DNA from: Petasospora fabianii
Taxonomy: Eukaryota; Ascomycota; Saccharomycetes; Phaffomycetales; Wickerhamomycetaceae
Direction: 5' to 3'
DNA: 64,000 nt
Assembly: GCA_022641835.1 (NCBI GenBank)
Contig: CP048726.1
Location: 186,001 to 250,000 of the forward strand
Position numbers and translations under genes: made by a program. Shown here one piece after another: positions 7,814 to 17,084 of the stretch (the first letter of the stretch is position 1; each line of letters starts with the position of its first letter). The notes under the pieces were generated by a model, which saw only the letters and a program-made list of their open reading frames with translations, was not told the origin of the DNA and did no database searches.

Positions 7814-10483
7814 ATGGCAATCAGACTTGAAGTTCAGACAGATCGTGAAGACTCCTTCAAGACACAAAGGACTCGCCGATTCAGGCTGGTACTGATATCA
7901 ATTGGAACAACTTTTGCCGTTCTCTTGAGTATACTGGCGCTTCCAAGCTTGTGGACCTTGAAAAGATCAGTCCCTGAGGTTTGCCTAGCTAATTCTGTTA
8001 GACCTTCATACTCTCCAGACCCATTTAGAGTCAATGAACGACACGTACTCTTCCCAGATCAGAATGACACCCTCTTGACCAATGCAACTCTCATTGACGG
8101 AGACGGGATTACGTACGAGAACGCCAACATCCTTATCCACAAGTCAACCATTGTCTCCGTCTCAACATCACGACTTCCCCCACTTCCAAACAGAGAGAAT
8201 GTCACTGACATCATCAACCTTAATGGAAAGTATGTTACTCCTGGTCTTGTTGATATGCATTCACACTTTGGTACCAGGGTCCAGCCACAACTGAAAGGTA
8301 CAGAAGATACCAACGAGTACACATCTCCGATTACACCCTTTGTGAGAGCTATTGATGGTATCGACTCGCAAGACCCTGAACTCACTTCTATCGCTGCTGC
8401 TGGAGTGACAACACACCTCGTGCTTACGGGATCCAAGAACTTGATTAGTGGTGAGTCTTATGCTATCAAGATGCACAAGTCCCCTCATAACTTGGTCGAA
8501 GAGCTGCTTGTTCAATATGGGGTTGAGACAGACTCTACAAACAAGCCAATGAGGTGGTTTAAGATGGCATACGGTGAAAACGAGAAACAGACAGGACTTC
8601 CAGGTTATCCAGTAAGTAGAATTGGTGCTATCTGGAGAATTAGAGAAGCCTTTTCCGCAGCTAAGAATCTCCTTGTGAAGCAAGACACATGGTGCTCCCA
8701 ACCACGTAACTGGGACAAGCCTGGAACGTACCCAACTGACATCCATCTTGATACACTCGTTGACATCCTTCGTGATGATGTCAATGTTCACATCCACCTC
8801 TACGAAGCCTATGACTTTGAGGCCAACATCAGGGTTGCAGAGGAGTTTGGATATCATGTCGCCGCTTTCCATCATGCCCTTTCTTCCTATAAGGTTCCAG
8901 AACTTATCAAGTCTCACAACTCCACTGTTGCGATATTCGCTGACGAGTGGGGCTCCAAGAAAGAGCAGTATGACTCCACTGTTCATGCTGCTAGGATATT
9001 GGAGGAGTCTGGTATTCCTGTTGCTTTGAAGACAGACCATCCAGCACTTCCAGGACAACAACTTTTGTACTACGCTCAGATTGCTCACCATTTTGGCTTG
9101 AAAGGTGCGATTGAGAGTGTCACAAGTATTCCCGCCAATTCCATTGGTTTAGGGCATCGAATCGGATACGTGAGAGCTGGATACGATGCTGATCTCGTTG
9201 TGTGGGATAGACATCCTATGACACTTGGAGTCATCGCTCTAGAGACATTTGTTGATGGAGCTCCGCTCTTGGGTCTGAAGAAGATCACCAATAAACTTGT
9301 TGTCAATCAAGAGGGACCACTTATCTGGGAGGAGAAACATCCTGAAGTTTGTGGGAGTATCAAGGGTAGCAAAAACTTGGTGATTGAGGGTATTACCAAT
9401 GCTGCAGTGCCAGGTTTTGTTGTCTCTACCTCCAAGGGTAAGCCACTCACTGCAGTTGTATCTGGTGGTGAAGTTGTCTGTGTGGGAGAGAAAGAGACTT
9501 GCCTTAAGGAACTAAATGGTGATTACAATACAATTTCTGTTGTTGACGGCTACCTTGTTCCTGGTGTCACCACCACAAGTGAAGGGTTTGGCCTTCGTGA
9601 AATGGTTTTGGAAGATAGTACTTCCGATGGTGATGTTACCGATGGTGGTGCTGTGCTTGCTGCTGATGGTCTTAAGCTCGATGGCCTGACCTTTGAGAAG
9701 ATGAATCGAGTTGGTATCACACAGGGTGTTGCGATTCCGATTGGATCTACTTTCCATAAGGGAATCAGCGCTCATTTCCGTCTCTCTACCCCAGGGTCCT
9801 TGGAAACATCACTGATGAAAAAGGAAGTAGCAGATCATTTTGTCATTGGAAACAGTGCAAAGTCACCAGCTTTCCCAACCATTTCATCTCAGATTGGTGA
9901 ATTGAGGAAGTATTTGAGTCTCAAGAAGGACTCGCTTCCGATTGCAATCCACACACATAATGCTGGAGTAATGGAGCAGATAATCAGACTACATAATGAG
10001 TTCACAGAGGTTTCTTTCGTCATCATTGGTGCACAGGAAGCTCACCTCATCGCTGATCAACTTGCTGCTGCCAACATCTCTCTCATTTTGTCACCATGGC
10101 GCTGTACTGCCAAGTTCTGGGATAACAGGCACTGCTCTAACGGTTGGCCTCTGGAAACACCATCGGTTGACATCCTTTCAAAAGCTGGTGTCCAGTTCTC
10201 AGTTGCTCATGAAGATGTGTCTAACCTCAGAAGAGTATTTTGGGAGGCTGGTGAGGCTTCAAAGGCAATATCAGAGGAGGGTTTGCCATTGGAGGAGAGC
10301 CTTAAGATCGTCAGTGGAAACCTGGAGAAGTCACTTGGCCTCGGAACGAACAACGATATTTTGATATTTGAGCACAATCCATTTGAGTTTGGTGCAACTT
10401 TGGCCCTGACTGTGGAGAATGGCGAGGTGAACAGATGCTATCCTGATCCGGAAGAGATGGTCCACGGAGATATGCTGTTTTGA
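7814..10483 (+). CDS. Membrane-anchored amidohydrolase-superfamily enzyme, paralog A
   Basis: The 889-residue protein starts with a basic cytosolic stretch and one hydrophobic segment (about residues 25-48), which predicts a type II anchor with an extracytosolic catalytic part. Sequons such as NDT, NAT and NVT follow. The first amidohydrolase module (about 85-520) has the metal-binding VTPGLVDMHSHFG (His149, His151), VHIHLYE (His326/328), AFHHAL (His353/354) and KTDHPALPG (Asp408). It closes with the composite-domain strand GYDADLVVWDRHP. A second module (about 525-889) repeats the fold, but LVPGVTTTSEGFG replaces the HSH motif, so it is probably non-catalytic. Substrate unknown; relatives hydrolyse cyclic amides or amide-linked compounds. 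It is in tandem with paralog B, 296 bp downstream, and next to two transporters. Confidence 0.8.
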   Translation: MAIRLEVQTDREDSFKTQRTRRFRLVLISIGTTFAVLLSILALPSLWTLKRSVPEVCLANSVRPSYSPDPFRVNERHVLFPDQNDTLLTNATLIDGDGITYENANILIHKSTIVSVSTSRLPPLPNRENVTDIINLNGKYVTPGLVDMHSHFGTRVQPQLKGTEDTNEYTSPITPFVRAIDGIDSQDPELTSIAAAGVTTHLVLTGSKNLISGESYAIKMHKSPHNLVEELLVQYGVETDSTNKPMRWFKMAYGENEKQTGLPGYPVSRIGAIWRIREAFSAAKNLLVKQDTWCSQPRNWDKPGTYPTDIHLDTLVDILRDDVNVHIHLYEAYDFEANIRVAEEFGYHVAAFHHALSSYKVPELIKSHNSTVAIFADEWGSKKEQYDSTVHAARILEESGIPVALKTDHPALPGQQLLYYAQIAHHFGLKGAIESVTSIPANSIGLGHRIGYVRAGYDADLVVWDRHPMTLGVIALETFVDGAPLLGLKKITNKLVVNQEGPLIWEEKHPEVCGSIKGSKNLVIEGITNAAVPGFVVSTSKGKPLTAVVSGGEVVCVGEKETCLKELNGDYNTISVVDGYLVPGVTTTSEGFGLREMVLEDSTSDGDVTDGGAVLAADGLKLDGLTFEKMNRVGITQGVAIPIGSTFHKGISAHFRLSTPGSLETSLMKKEVADHFVIGNSAKSPAFPTISSQIGELRKYLSLKKDSLPIAIHTHNAGVMEQIIRLHNEFTEVSFVIIGAQEAHLIADQLAAANISLILSPWRCTAKFWDNRHCSNGWPLETPSVDILSKAGVQFSVAHEDVSNLRRVFWEAGEASKAISEEGLPLEESLKIVSGNLEKSLGLGTNNDILIFEHNPFEFGATLALTVENGEVNRCYPDPEEMVHGDMLF

Positions 10484-10779
10484 TGTTGCTTACCCAGGTA
10501 ATGTAAAATGATCTAAACGCACCGCTCGTAGGTTTCAAGAATCGCTATTATGTGATCTACCTACTGTCCAAGGTACTGTAGTGTCAATACGTAGCATTAG
10601 AGGAAGCATACGACACTACTCGTCGCCAGATCGGGAACATTCCTAATACGGTAAGTACCCAAAGCGGACAGCACAGGCGATGGACTTGCAAGAGCTGGGG
10701 AAGATGCGTTTAAAGATAACAAATTCTGCCCAATGTCACAAGAGAGGTCAGCTGATAGCATTATGTAGCTGGACAAGAG
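10484..10779. promoter_or_regulatory. Promoter of amidohydrolase B
   Basis: A 296-bp spacer between the tandem paralogs. It holds the 22-bp shared element at 10634-10655 and one GATAA near 10714. Confidence 0.5.
10634..10655 (+). promoter_or_regulatory. Shared 22-bp promoter element, copy 2
   Basis: The element reads GGAACATTCC followed by TAATACGGTAAG, 125 bp upstream of amidohydrolase B. It matches 13773-13794 at 19 of 22 positions. AGCGGA also follows both copies at slightly different distances. CGG inside it is the usual half-site of Zn2Cys6 regulators. Confidence 0.5.
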
Positions 10780-13500
10780 ATGAAGAAACAATTTGGTGCT
10801 TTTTCCGTTTTTGTCGCTGTTTTGTTGGCTGCATTGCTGGTACAGCTCGTGAATCAATCGCATGTCTTCCTCAGCACAGAGAAGCAGACCAAATGGCACG
10901 CAGCAATGGCCAAATGTGAGGCCCGTTATTCCCGTCCGAGTCGCCTTGTAACAGCTGAGAGGGTACACAACCCACGAACTTCCATCTATACGAAGAAGAC
11001 ATCAAAGCTCATCAAGAACGCACTGGTCCTCGATGGTGACGGTAAACTGACCTCAGACCTCCATGACATCTTCATCACAAACGGCCTCATCAGGTCAATT
11101 CATAAATCCAGCTACTCAGACCAAGAACAAGCACTGCGAGCAATGACGAACCACACTGTAGAGGTCATTGATGCTAAGGGACACATTGCCTCCCCTGGTC
11201 TCGTGGAGATGCATTCTCATATTGGCATCTGCTCACAGCCGGAGTTGAAGGGAACAAACGACATGTTCGAATTGATGTCCCCAGCGACACCTTTCACCAG
11301 AGTAATTGATGCCTTCAACATTGGAGATCCGGCCATTAAGCTCAACGCTATGGGTGGAGTCACTTCCTCTTTAGTTCTTCCAAGTGCCAATATCATCTCC
11401 GGTGAGGGCTACGTCTTCAAGATGGTCATTCCTGAGTCAAGGTCCGTTGAACAGATGCTTATTCAGTACGACCCAGAACACCCATTTCAATCACCAAACT
11501 CAGGTAAGAGACATAGATGGATGAAGATGGCTTGTGGCCAAAACCCGAAAAAGCGTTACATGAACAGACCAGAGGCTCCGAAGTCGAGGATGGGGCTCGG
11601 CTACCTTTTCAGAGAGTACATGGACCGTGCTAGGCGGCTGAAAGAAGAACAGGATGAGTGGTGCAGTGCTGTTGAGCAGATGAATACTCCAGACACACAG
11701 TTCCCGCACGAAGTTGATATTGAAATCCTTGTTGGCCTCCTGAGGGGCCAAGTCTCGAGTAATGCTCACTGCTACGAGACATTTGACATCGAGACCCTTC
11801 TTCGTCATTCTAAGGAGTACGATTTTGAAGTAAATGCTTTACATCACGCACTGGATGCCTACTTGATTCCAGATATGCTCAAAAGTCTTCCATGGAACAT
11901 CACGATTGCCACATTTGCCACACTCTGGGGGTTCAAAAAGGAGGCATACCAGGCTTCATTGTTTAGTCCTGAGATTCTCAACTCCCATGATCTCAATGTT
12001 GTCCTGACTACAGATCATCCAGCTCTTCCTGGTCATACACTCGTTTACCAGGCTCAGATTGCTCATAACTATGGCCTTCCGGAGGATGTTGCCTTTGCAA
12101 GCATTACAGGCAAAACTGCCGGAGCTTTGAACCTGGATGACCGCATTGGATACTTGAGGGTAGGATATGATGCTGATGTGGTCATCTGGGATAAACATCC
12201 TTTACAAGCTGGTGCAACCCCTTTGAAGGTGTTTATTGATGGAGAGAAGGTCCTTGACCTAGCGATTGAAGACGGCACTCTTGAGCAAAGTGCCCCCAAA
12301 TCAAGATACACTTCAAAGAGTATTGGTGCTGACGAGGCACATTTGAACGAGAAGAGCTATTTGATAAAGGGAATTGCGTCATCCTTTTTAACTACACTTG
12401 AAAAGTCTACAGAATCTTTGTTCGAGCTTCTCGTTGAGGATGGCGAAGTCTCATGCTTCAGTCCATCTTGTCCAACCACCAACAGGGAAGTCATCGTCAT
12501 CGAGCTGGAACAGGGCACCATCATTCCTGGAATCACTGCCGTATCTGAAGCCCATGGCCTGGTTGACATACCCTCTGAGCCTTCTACAGGTGATGGTGAC
12601 ATTAGAGAGTATGCAGGTGGCTCATTCAGGGATTCTTCATCTGTCATGTTTGCCCACAATGGTCTCCATCTCGGTTCTGAACACCTTGTCAGGGCACTCA
12701 ACTCTGGTGCTACGCGGATCATAACACCACCTTTCAGATCAGAGGGACAGCAGTTTATCACTGGGGTCAGTGTTGCATTCAAATCGTCATCAACTGACCT
12801 TTCTACCGTTTTGAAAGATGAGGTTGCTCTACACATCACTCTTGGAGATGCTGGTAAGGAGCCATCCCTACCCACCATTTCTTCCCAAATCGCCGCATTA
12901 AAAAGCTTGTTGAGCGATAACAAGGACCTCGATAACGTTTACGGAAGAGTCTCTAGGGGTGAACTTGCCCTTGCTGCCCATGTCAACAGTAAGGATATAA
13001 TGATCCAGCTCCTTCGCCTTCAAAATGAGCTAACTTTCAACTTGGTCATAATTGGTGGTCTTGAGGCGCATCTGGTCTCTCAAACTTTGGTTTCACAGAA
13101 TGTTCCCGTCATTGTGAAGGGGTGGAGATGCCAGAGGAAATACTGGGATGAACGTCGCTGTCTCACCGGTGTCGGTGGTGAGGAGACTGTCATTTCAAAC
13201 TTGATTGGTGCTGGTGTTAAAGTCGGATTGGCATACACTGAAGACTTGGACATTCGCATGGCCCTGGATCAGATTGCTTCTGCCACTAAGGCTAGTGGTA
13301 TTAGTGCTAAGGAAGCTATTGAGATGGCCTCTACAAACGTAATGGAGATGTTTGGTATTGAGGACTCAGGGAAATTGTCATTTGTTGTGCTTGAAGGGTC
13401 GCCAGTGGAGTATGGCTCTAGAGTTGCCGCTATCATCGAGGATGGCTCTCTAATACGAAAATCACCACAACCGGAGCCTGCTTATGATCTCTATCACTAG
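10780..13500 (+). CDS. Membrane-anchored amidohydrolase-superfamily enzyme, paralog B
   Basis: A 906-residue paralog of the upstream enzyme with the same two-module layout. The N-terminus (MKKQFGAFSVFVAVLLAALL) is a signal peptide or signal anchor. The catalytic module carries SPGLVEMHSHIG (His145, His147), ANIISGEGYVFKM, AHCYETFDIETLLRHSKEY, NALHHALDAY, LTTDHPALPGHTL and GYDADVVIWDKHP. The second module has IIPGITAVSEAHG where the HSH should be, so it is again probably catalytically dead. Compared with paralog A the spacing of the metal ligands is conserved, while the N-terminal 70 residues and loop lengths differ; the duplication therefore does not look very recent. The ATG at 10780 places the hydrophobic segment at the extreme N-terminus. 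Likely acts in the secretory pathway or at the cell surface. Substrate unknown. Confidence 0.8.
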   Translation: MKKQFGAFSVFVAVLLAALLVQLVNQSHVFLSTEKQTKWHAAMAKCEARYSRPSRLVTAERVHNPRTSIYTKKTSKLIKNALVLDGDGKLTSDLHDIFITNGLIRSIHKSSYSDQEQALRAMTNHTVEVIDAKGHIASPGLVEMHSHIGICSQPELKGTNDMFELMSPATPFTRVIDAFNIGDPAIKLNAMGGVTSSLVLPSANIISGEGYVFKMVIPESRSVEQMLIQYDPEHPFQSPNSGKRHRWMKMACGQNPKKRYMNRPEAPKSRMGLGYLFREYMDRARRLKEEQDEWCSAVEQMNTPDTQFPHEVDIEILVGLLRGQVSSNAHCYETFDIETLLRHSKEYDFEVNALHHALDAYLIPDMLKSLPWNITIATFATLWGFKKEAYQASLFSPEILNSHDLNVVLTTDHPALPGHTLVYQAQIAHNYGLPEDVAFASITGKTAGALNLDDRIGYLRVGYDADVVIWDKHPLQAGATPLKVFIDGEKVLDLAIEDGTLEQSAPKSRYTSKSIGADEAHLNEKSYLIKGIASSFLTTLEKSTESLFELLVEDGEVSCFSPSCPTTNREVIVIELEQGTIIPGITAVSEAHGLVDIPSEPSTGDGDIREYAGGSFRDSSSVMFAHNGLHLGSEHLVRALNSGATRIITPPFRSEGQQFITGVSVAFKSSSTDLSTVLKDEVALHITLGDAGKEPSLPTISSQIAALKSLLSDNKDLDNVYGRVSRGELALAAHVNSKDIMIQLLRLQNELTFNLVIIGGLEAHLVSQTLVSQNVPVIVKGWRCQRKYWDERRCLTGVGGEETVISNLIGAGVKVGLAYTEDLDIRMALDQIASATKASGISAKEAIEMASTNVMEMFGIEDSGKLSFVVLEGSPVEYGSRVAAIIEDGSLIRKSPQPEPAYDLYH

Positions 13501-13584
13501 AGTTCTGAAATCTAAATAGATGATGTATTATTCACTCCTATATGGCTTGTTGTAGTGACCTGCCCAGCCATAGACTGCTCTTCA

Positions 13585-13591
13585 TGAGTCA
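13585..13591. promoter_or_regulatory. Gcn4-type site TGAGTCA
   Basis: A perfect TGAGTCA lies about 370 bp upstream of the permease ATG. It is the bZIP consensus bound by Gcn4, the general amino-acid-control activator. Chance occurrence in a window this size is possible. Confidence 0.35.
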
Positions 13592-13627
13592 ATAATGACC
13601 CGTTACTTGATCGGTCCAAAGCCTACA

Positions 13628-13701
13628 TTATCAGGGCCAGATTTCAACGATATCAGATGACACTTCTCCAGATGAGAGCTGATAAACCTTAGAACTGATA
13701 A
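13628..13701. promoter_or_regulatory. Cluster of GATAA sites
   Basis: GATAA occurs at 13681-13685 and 13697-13701 on the plus strand, 16 bp apart, and as TTATC at 13628-13632. Paired GATAA sequences form the nitrogen-catabolite-repression UAS of DAL5 in S. cerevisiae, bound by Gln3 and Gat1. Their presence ahead of a Dal5-family permease makes nitrogen control likely. Confidence 0.45.
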
Positions 13702-13772
13702 TCTTAATGAAGAGTCACTGAAAATCCTCGATGTAGTACTTGTAGAACTGTACAATAGTGTGCTCCCAATGC

Positions 13773-13794
13773 GGAAGGTTCCCAATACGGTAAG
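13773..13794 (+). promoter_or_regulatory. Shared 22-bp promoter element, copy 3
   Basis: The element reads GGAAGGTTCC followed by CAATACGGTAAG, 165 bp upstream of the permease. The copy ahead of amidohydrolase B differs at three positions. The two downstream genes are not homologous, so a duplicated promoter does not easily explain the match. Confidence 0.5.
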
Positions 13795-13958
13795 AGCGGA
13801 GACGTTATCGGACTTCACTCCGTACATTGATTCGATCAACAGGCCACACGATATCACATTACAGGAGGTCTTGCGAGCACAGATATAAGATGTACATGAC
13901 CTGTCGTATTCACAGATGAGAAGATCAACTTGACTTCATAGACAACACCAGTTTTCTA

Positions 13959-15512
13959 ATGTCTTCCGAGTCTTTTAACGAGAAGGCTGTCGCAGTCACT
14001 GATGTGGCCATCTCCGATATGGACAATAGCATTACACCTGAGAAGTCCAAAGTTGTCGATGTTGCCCTCCAGTATGCCAATAGGGTAAGCGAGGAGCCCG
14101 AAATCACCGCTGAGGAGGAGAAGAGCGTCTTACGCAAGATTGATCTGCACCTCATGCCATTCCTTATCATGTCCTACTTTCTCCAATTTCTTGATAAGAG
14201 TGCTCTTTCACAAAGTTCTGTGTTTGGATTGACGAGTGATCTTGGTCTTGTTGGTCAGCAGTATTCATGGGCAGGCTCTGTGTTTTACTTCTCATACATG
14301 GTTGGCCAACCAGTTGCGTCATACATGTGTCAGAGATTCTCCATCGCTCGCTATGTTGGGTGTTGTCTTGTTATTTGGTCAGTTGTCCTTGTGTGCACCG
14401 TTGCAACTCAAAACTTTGCTGGTTTGGCTTGTATTAGGTTTTTTCTTGGGTTCTTTGAAGCTGCAGTGTCCCCCTCATGGGTCCTACTAACGGGTTCTTG
14501 GTACTTGAAGGATGAACAACCTGTCCGTGTTGCCTTTTGGTATTGTGGTAATGCCATTGGTGTATTCGTTGGTGGTTTCATTGCCTATGGTCTGGGTCAT
14601 ATTCAGTCATCTATCCCGTCTTGGAAGTGGTTTTACATTATTTACGGTATTATCACTTTCTTCTGGGGTGTTTTGGTGTACTTCAAACTTCCAGATACGA
14701 TCACCAATGCTTCATTCTTGAACGATAGAGAGAAGTTTGTTGCCGTTGAACGTATCCGTCGTAACAAAACTGGTGTTAAAAGCCAGGTTTTCAAGAAGTA
14801 TCAAATGATTGAAGCCCTCTGTGATCCACAAATTCTCTTGCTGGCCTTGATTGAATTTGTTGGATGCTTATCTGCTTCTGGTATCTCTGTGTTTGGCTCT
14901 CTAATTATCAAATCTTTTGGGTTCTCCTCTGTGAACACGATGCTTCTCCAATCCGTTAGTGGTGTCATCCAGGGGATGACATTGCTCGGTGGAGGATTGA
15001 TCGTTGCCAAATGTCCAAACTCTGCTACATGGACCCAATCGGTGTTCATGATCCCCTGTCTTATTGGAACTTGTATTGTCAAATATTTGCCCAACACACC
15101 CTCACGTAATAGGGCTGGTCGTCTTGTTGCATTCTGGATTCAGTATTCTAATACTGTGTCAGACATTGGTATCTTTTCACTAATGACCAGAAACTATTCG
15201 GGTTATACAAAGCGTACTACTGCGAACTTTGTTGTGTTTGTCGCTTATTGCGTTGGTATGATTGCTGGACCACAGTTCTTCATCACTTCTCAAGCACCTG
15301 GGTATGAGACAGGGTTCCGTATGATGATTGCGTGTTGGGTGATCTTGATGATCCTGCCCATGGTGCTGAGATGGTACTACCAGTGGGAAAACAAGCGCAG
15401 AGATAAAAGAGATGCTGAAGATAATGCTATTGGTAAAGTGGTTGAGGTTCAGAACGAGGAGTTCATGGACCTCACTGATAAGGAGCAGAGAGGCTTCCGA
15501 TACTCGTACTGA
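13959..15512 (+). CDS. Dal5-family (anion:cation symporter) MFS permease
   Basis: A 517-residue permease with 12 predicted helices and a long polar N-terminus. Family hallmarks are the start of helix 1 (KIDLHLMPFLIMSYFLQFLDKSALS), FGLTSDLGLVGQQYSWAGSVFY, the loop VASYMCQRFSIARYVG, and CIRFFLGFFEAAVSPSW. The central loop has LPDTITNASFLNDREKF, and TSQAPGYETGFRM lies near helix 11. Yeast members take up allantoate and ureidosuccinate (Dal5), vitamins (Tna1, Vht1, Fen2), or dipeptides, so the substrate cannot be read from family membership alone. It lies directly downstream of the amidohydrolase pair, shares a promoter element with one of them and has GATAA sites. That suggests it imports their product. 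Start at 13959 is the first ATG. Confidence 0.85.
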   Translation: MSSESFNEKAVAVTDVAISDMDNSITPEKSKVVDVALQYANRVSEEPEITAEEEKSVLRKIDLHLMPFLIMSYFLQFLDKSALSQSSVFGLTSDLGLVGQQYSWAGSVFYFSYMVGQPVASYMCQRFSIARYVGCCLVIWSVVLVCTVATQNFAGLACIRFFLGFFEAAVSPSWVLLTGSWYLKDEQPVRVAFWYCGNAIGVFVGGFIAYGLGHIQSSIPSWKWFYIIYGIITFFWGVLVYFKLPDTITNASFLNDREKFVAVERIRRNKTGVKSQVFKKYQMIEALCDPQILLLALIEFVGCLSASGISVFGSLIIKSFGFSSVNTMLLQSVSGVIQGMTLLGGGLIVAKCPNSATWTQSVFMIPCLIGTCIVKYLPNTPSRNRAGRLVAFWIQYSNTVSDIGIFSLMTRNYSGYTKRTTANFVVFVAYCVGMIAGPQFFITSQAPGYETGFRMMIACWVILMILPMVLRWYYQWENKRRDKRDAEDNAIGKVVEVQNEEFMDLTDKEQRGFRYSY

Positions 15513-17084
15513 TCTCCCTTGACAGTTTATACCGTACCTATAGCACAATGCCATTCTTTTTGATTAGTTTTACTATTTGACTGTATAACTGAGGAGATCT
15601 TTATGTTTGATTGAATGATAGTACTACAAGGCTAAGACGAATATGCCAAGTCGAGATGGTGTTTGTACCTTGCATGCCAAGGACCAAGACCAAGCAGTGT
15701 GGGGGAAACCGATAAATGGGCCAAGCCATTGCAAACAGGGTCTTGTCTTCAGACAAGATTTTGAGACACTAGACAAAGAGACAAAAGGCCCATCTCTAAG
15801 CAACTTTTACAGTTGAATTGCTGCTATGAAGAAAAATCTGCGTTAATGACACCCGAAAAGCTTAAACCAACAAGTGAACTGACCAATAGCGTGCGCGGAA
15901 ACAACTTTAAGCATCACATCTTCAACGGCAACAAAGTATCCTCGCTTATACCTGCATGAGTCTATAATTTTATACAGAGTTCTATGACACACTACTCCTA
16001 ACAGCAGAGCCGACCGAGAAAGCTCCTTAGCTTTCGGACCCCTGGCTGGGCCCCTATGGATCCTCGGCCTAGAGTTGGCTCGGCCTGGCCAGCCTGGCCA
16101 TAATGGTGGACAAAATGTTGCCAAACTGCTGGCCCTTGAGCTGTAGCTTACGCAGCCTTCGTACAGTCCGATCAAAGTTATCGAAACAATCTAGGGCTTG
16201 AAATCAGTCTCGTGGATCAGGGGCGGAGGTTGATCAGATCTGCACTAGGGTGAGCTGATGCAAAGGAACCCTTGGGAGGTTAAGGTGAGAGTTTACAAGC
16301 ACACTTCTCAGTGTCGTAAACGTTGTATTTCTCTTCAGCACCCGAAATGATCTTGTAAAACTTTTTATTGTATAATCCTCATGCATCTCTCCAATCAGAA
16401 GCGCTGCTGGTCACAGGGCAGGGGCCCTCGGGCAACGGGGACAAACAACCACCCTCCAAGAGCCACCAATCATCGATAAAGTCACCTCAAAAGAGTGGTC
16501 CAATTGTACCACGGCTGAAATAAGAGAAACTGTAGCCATGCGGGGGGTGTCCCTCTGTAAAAGATAGAGGATCAATTAAGATTTCGCCTAGCATAGATGC
16601 GAGATCTTTAGCATAGAGGTATTGACTTACCATCGAGACACCACAGTAACAGTATGTTGCCGGATGCTTCAAGACACAGTAGAATGCAATGAATTTAGGA
16701 CACACACACACACACCCTGGTCACCTCCACACACTCTCTATGTCTGCTCTGCAGTCTTAATATTGAAGTCTGTCGGCTTTTCTACCTCTCATGTATGCAG
16801 CCCTGAGCGTAGGTACGGCGAGTCGGGACACAACGCTGATCCATCGCCACAACTAAAGAGCCACTCACAGAAGGTGCAAAGAGGTGACGAATGCATATCG
16901 AAGGGCCTGGATCCTGGCGATGGATGACTTTATTATTTCGAACTTTACAGTATTCTAACCTATTCATCAAATTGCACCACCAACACCCAGCAATTATAAA
17001 GACAAACACCTCCCCTCCATTCTCCATGAAACCTCCTAGGGTCTGATCGTCCTCTCGTAGAAACGAGTACCTCACCTCATAATA
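15513..17084. other. Long intergenic region with a GC-rich foldable island
   Basis: About 1,570 bp with no convincing gene. It contains a perfect 8-bp inverted repeat with a 2-nt loop at 15741-15758 (TCTTGTCT..AGACAAGA), the GC-rich island at 16007-16099, and a (CA)n run near 16700 that ends in CACACCC, an Aft1-like core. The right part must be the promoter of the ferric reductase. I looked for tRNA, U1-U6, SRP and RNase P signatures by eye and saw none. Confidence 0.5.
16007..16099. other. GC-rich structured island, possible ncRNA
   Basis: An outer stem can form between GAGCCGAC (16007-16014) and GTTGGCTC (16074-16081) with one G-U pair. It encloses a perfect hairpin of GAAAGCT, CCTT loop, AGCTTTC (16018-16035). 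A tandem repeat of GCCTGGCC follows at 16083-16099. This base composition contrasts with the AT-rich flanks. I cannot assign a family or a transcribed strand. Confidence 0.25.

Larger units (their letters stand above)
13501..13958. promoter_or_regulatory. Promoter of the Dal5-type permease gene
   Basis: This 458-bp region is rich in recognisable sites: a perfect Gcn4-type TGAGTCA, three GATAA cores and the 22-bp shared element. I see no real gene; the small open frame at 13603-13857 on the minus strand has no supporting features. Confidence 0.55.

Noticed and set aside
8261-9091. A 276-codon minus-strand frame inside amidohydrolase A
   Set aside because: Lies wholly within a conserved gene on the other strand and has no recognisable features.
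14485-14491. TACTAAC in the Dal5-type permease gene
   Set aside because: It encodes conserved residues of an uninterrupted transporter frame, so it is not an intron branch point.
15843-16175. A 110-codon minus-strand frame across the GC-rich island
   Set aside because: No domain or transmembrane pattern, and the composition follows the local GC shift rather than codon bias.
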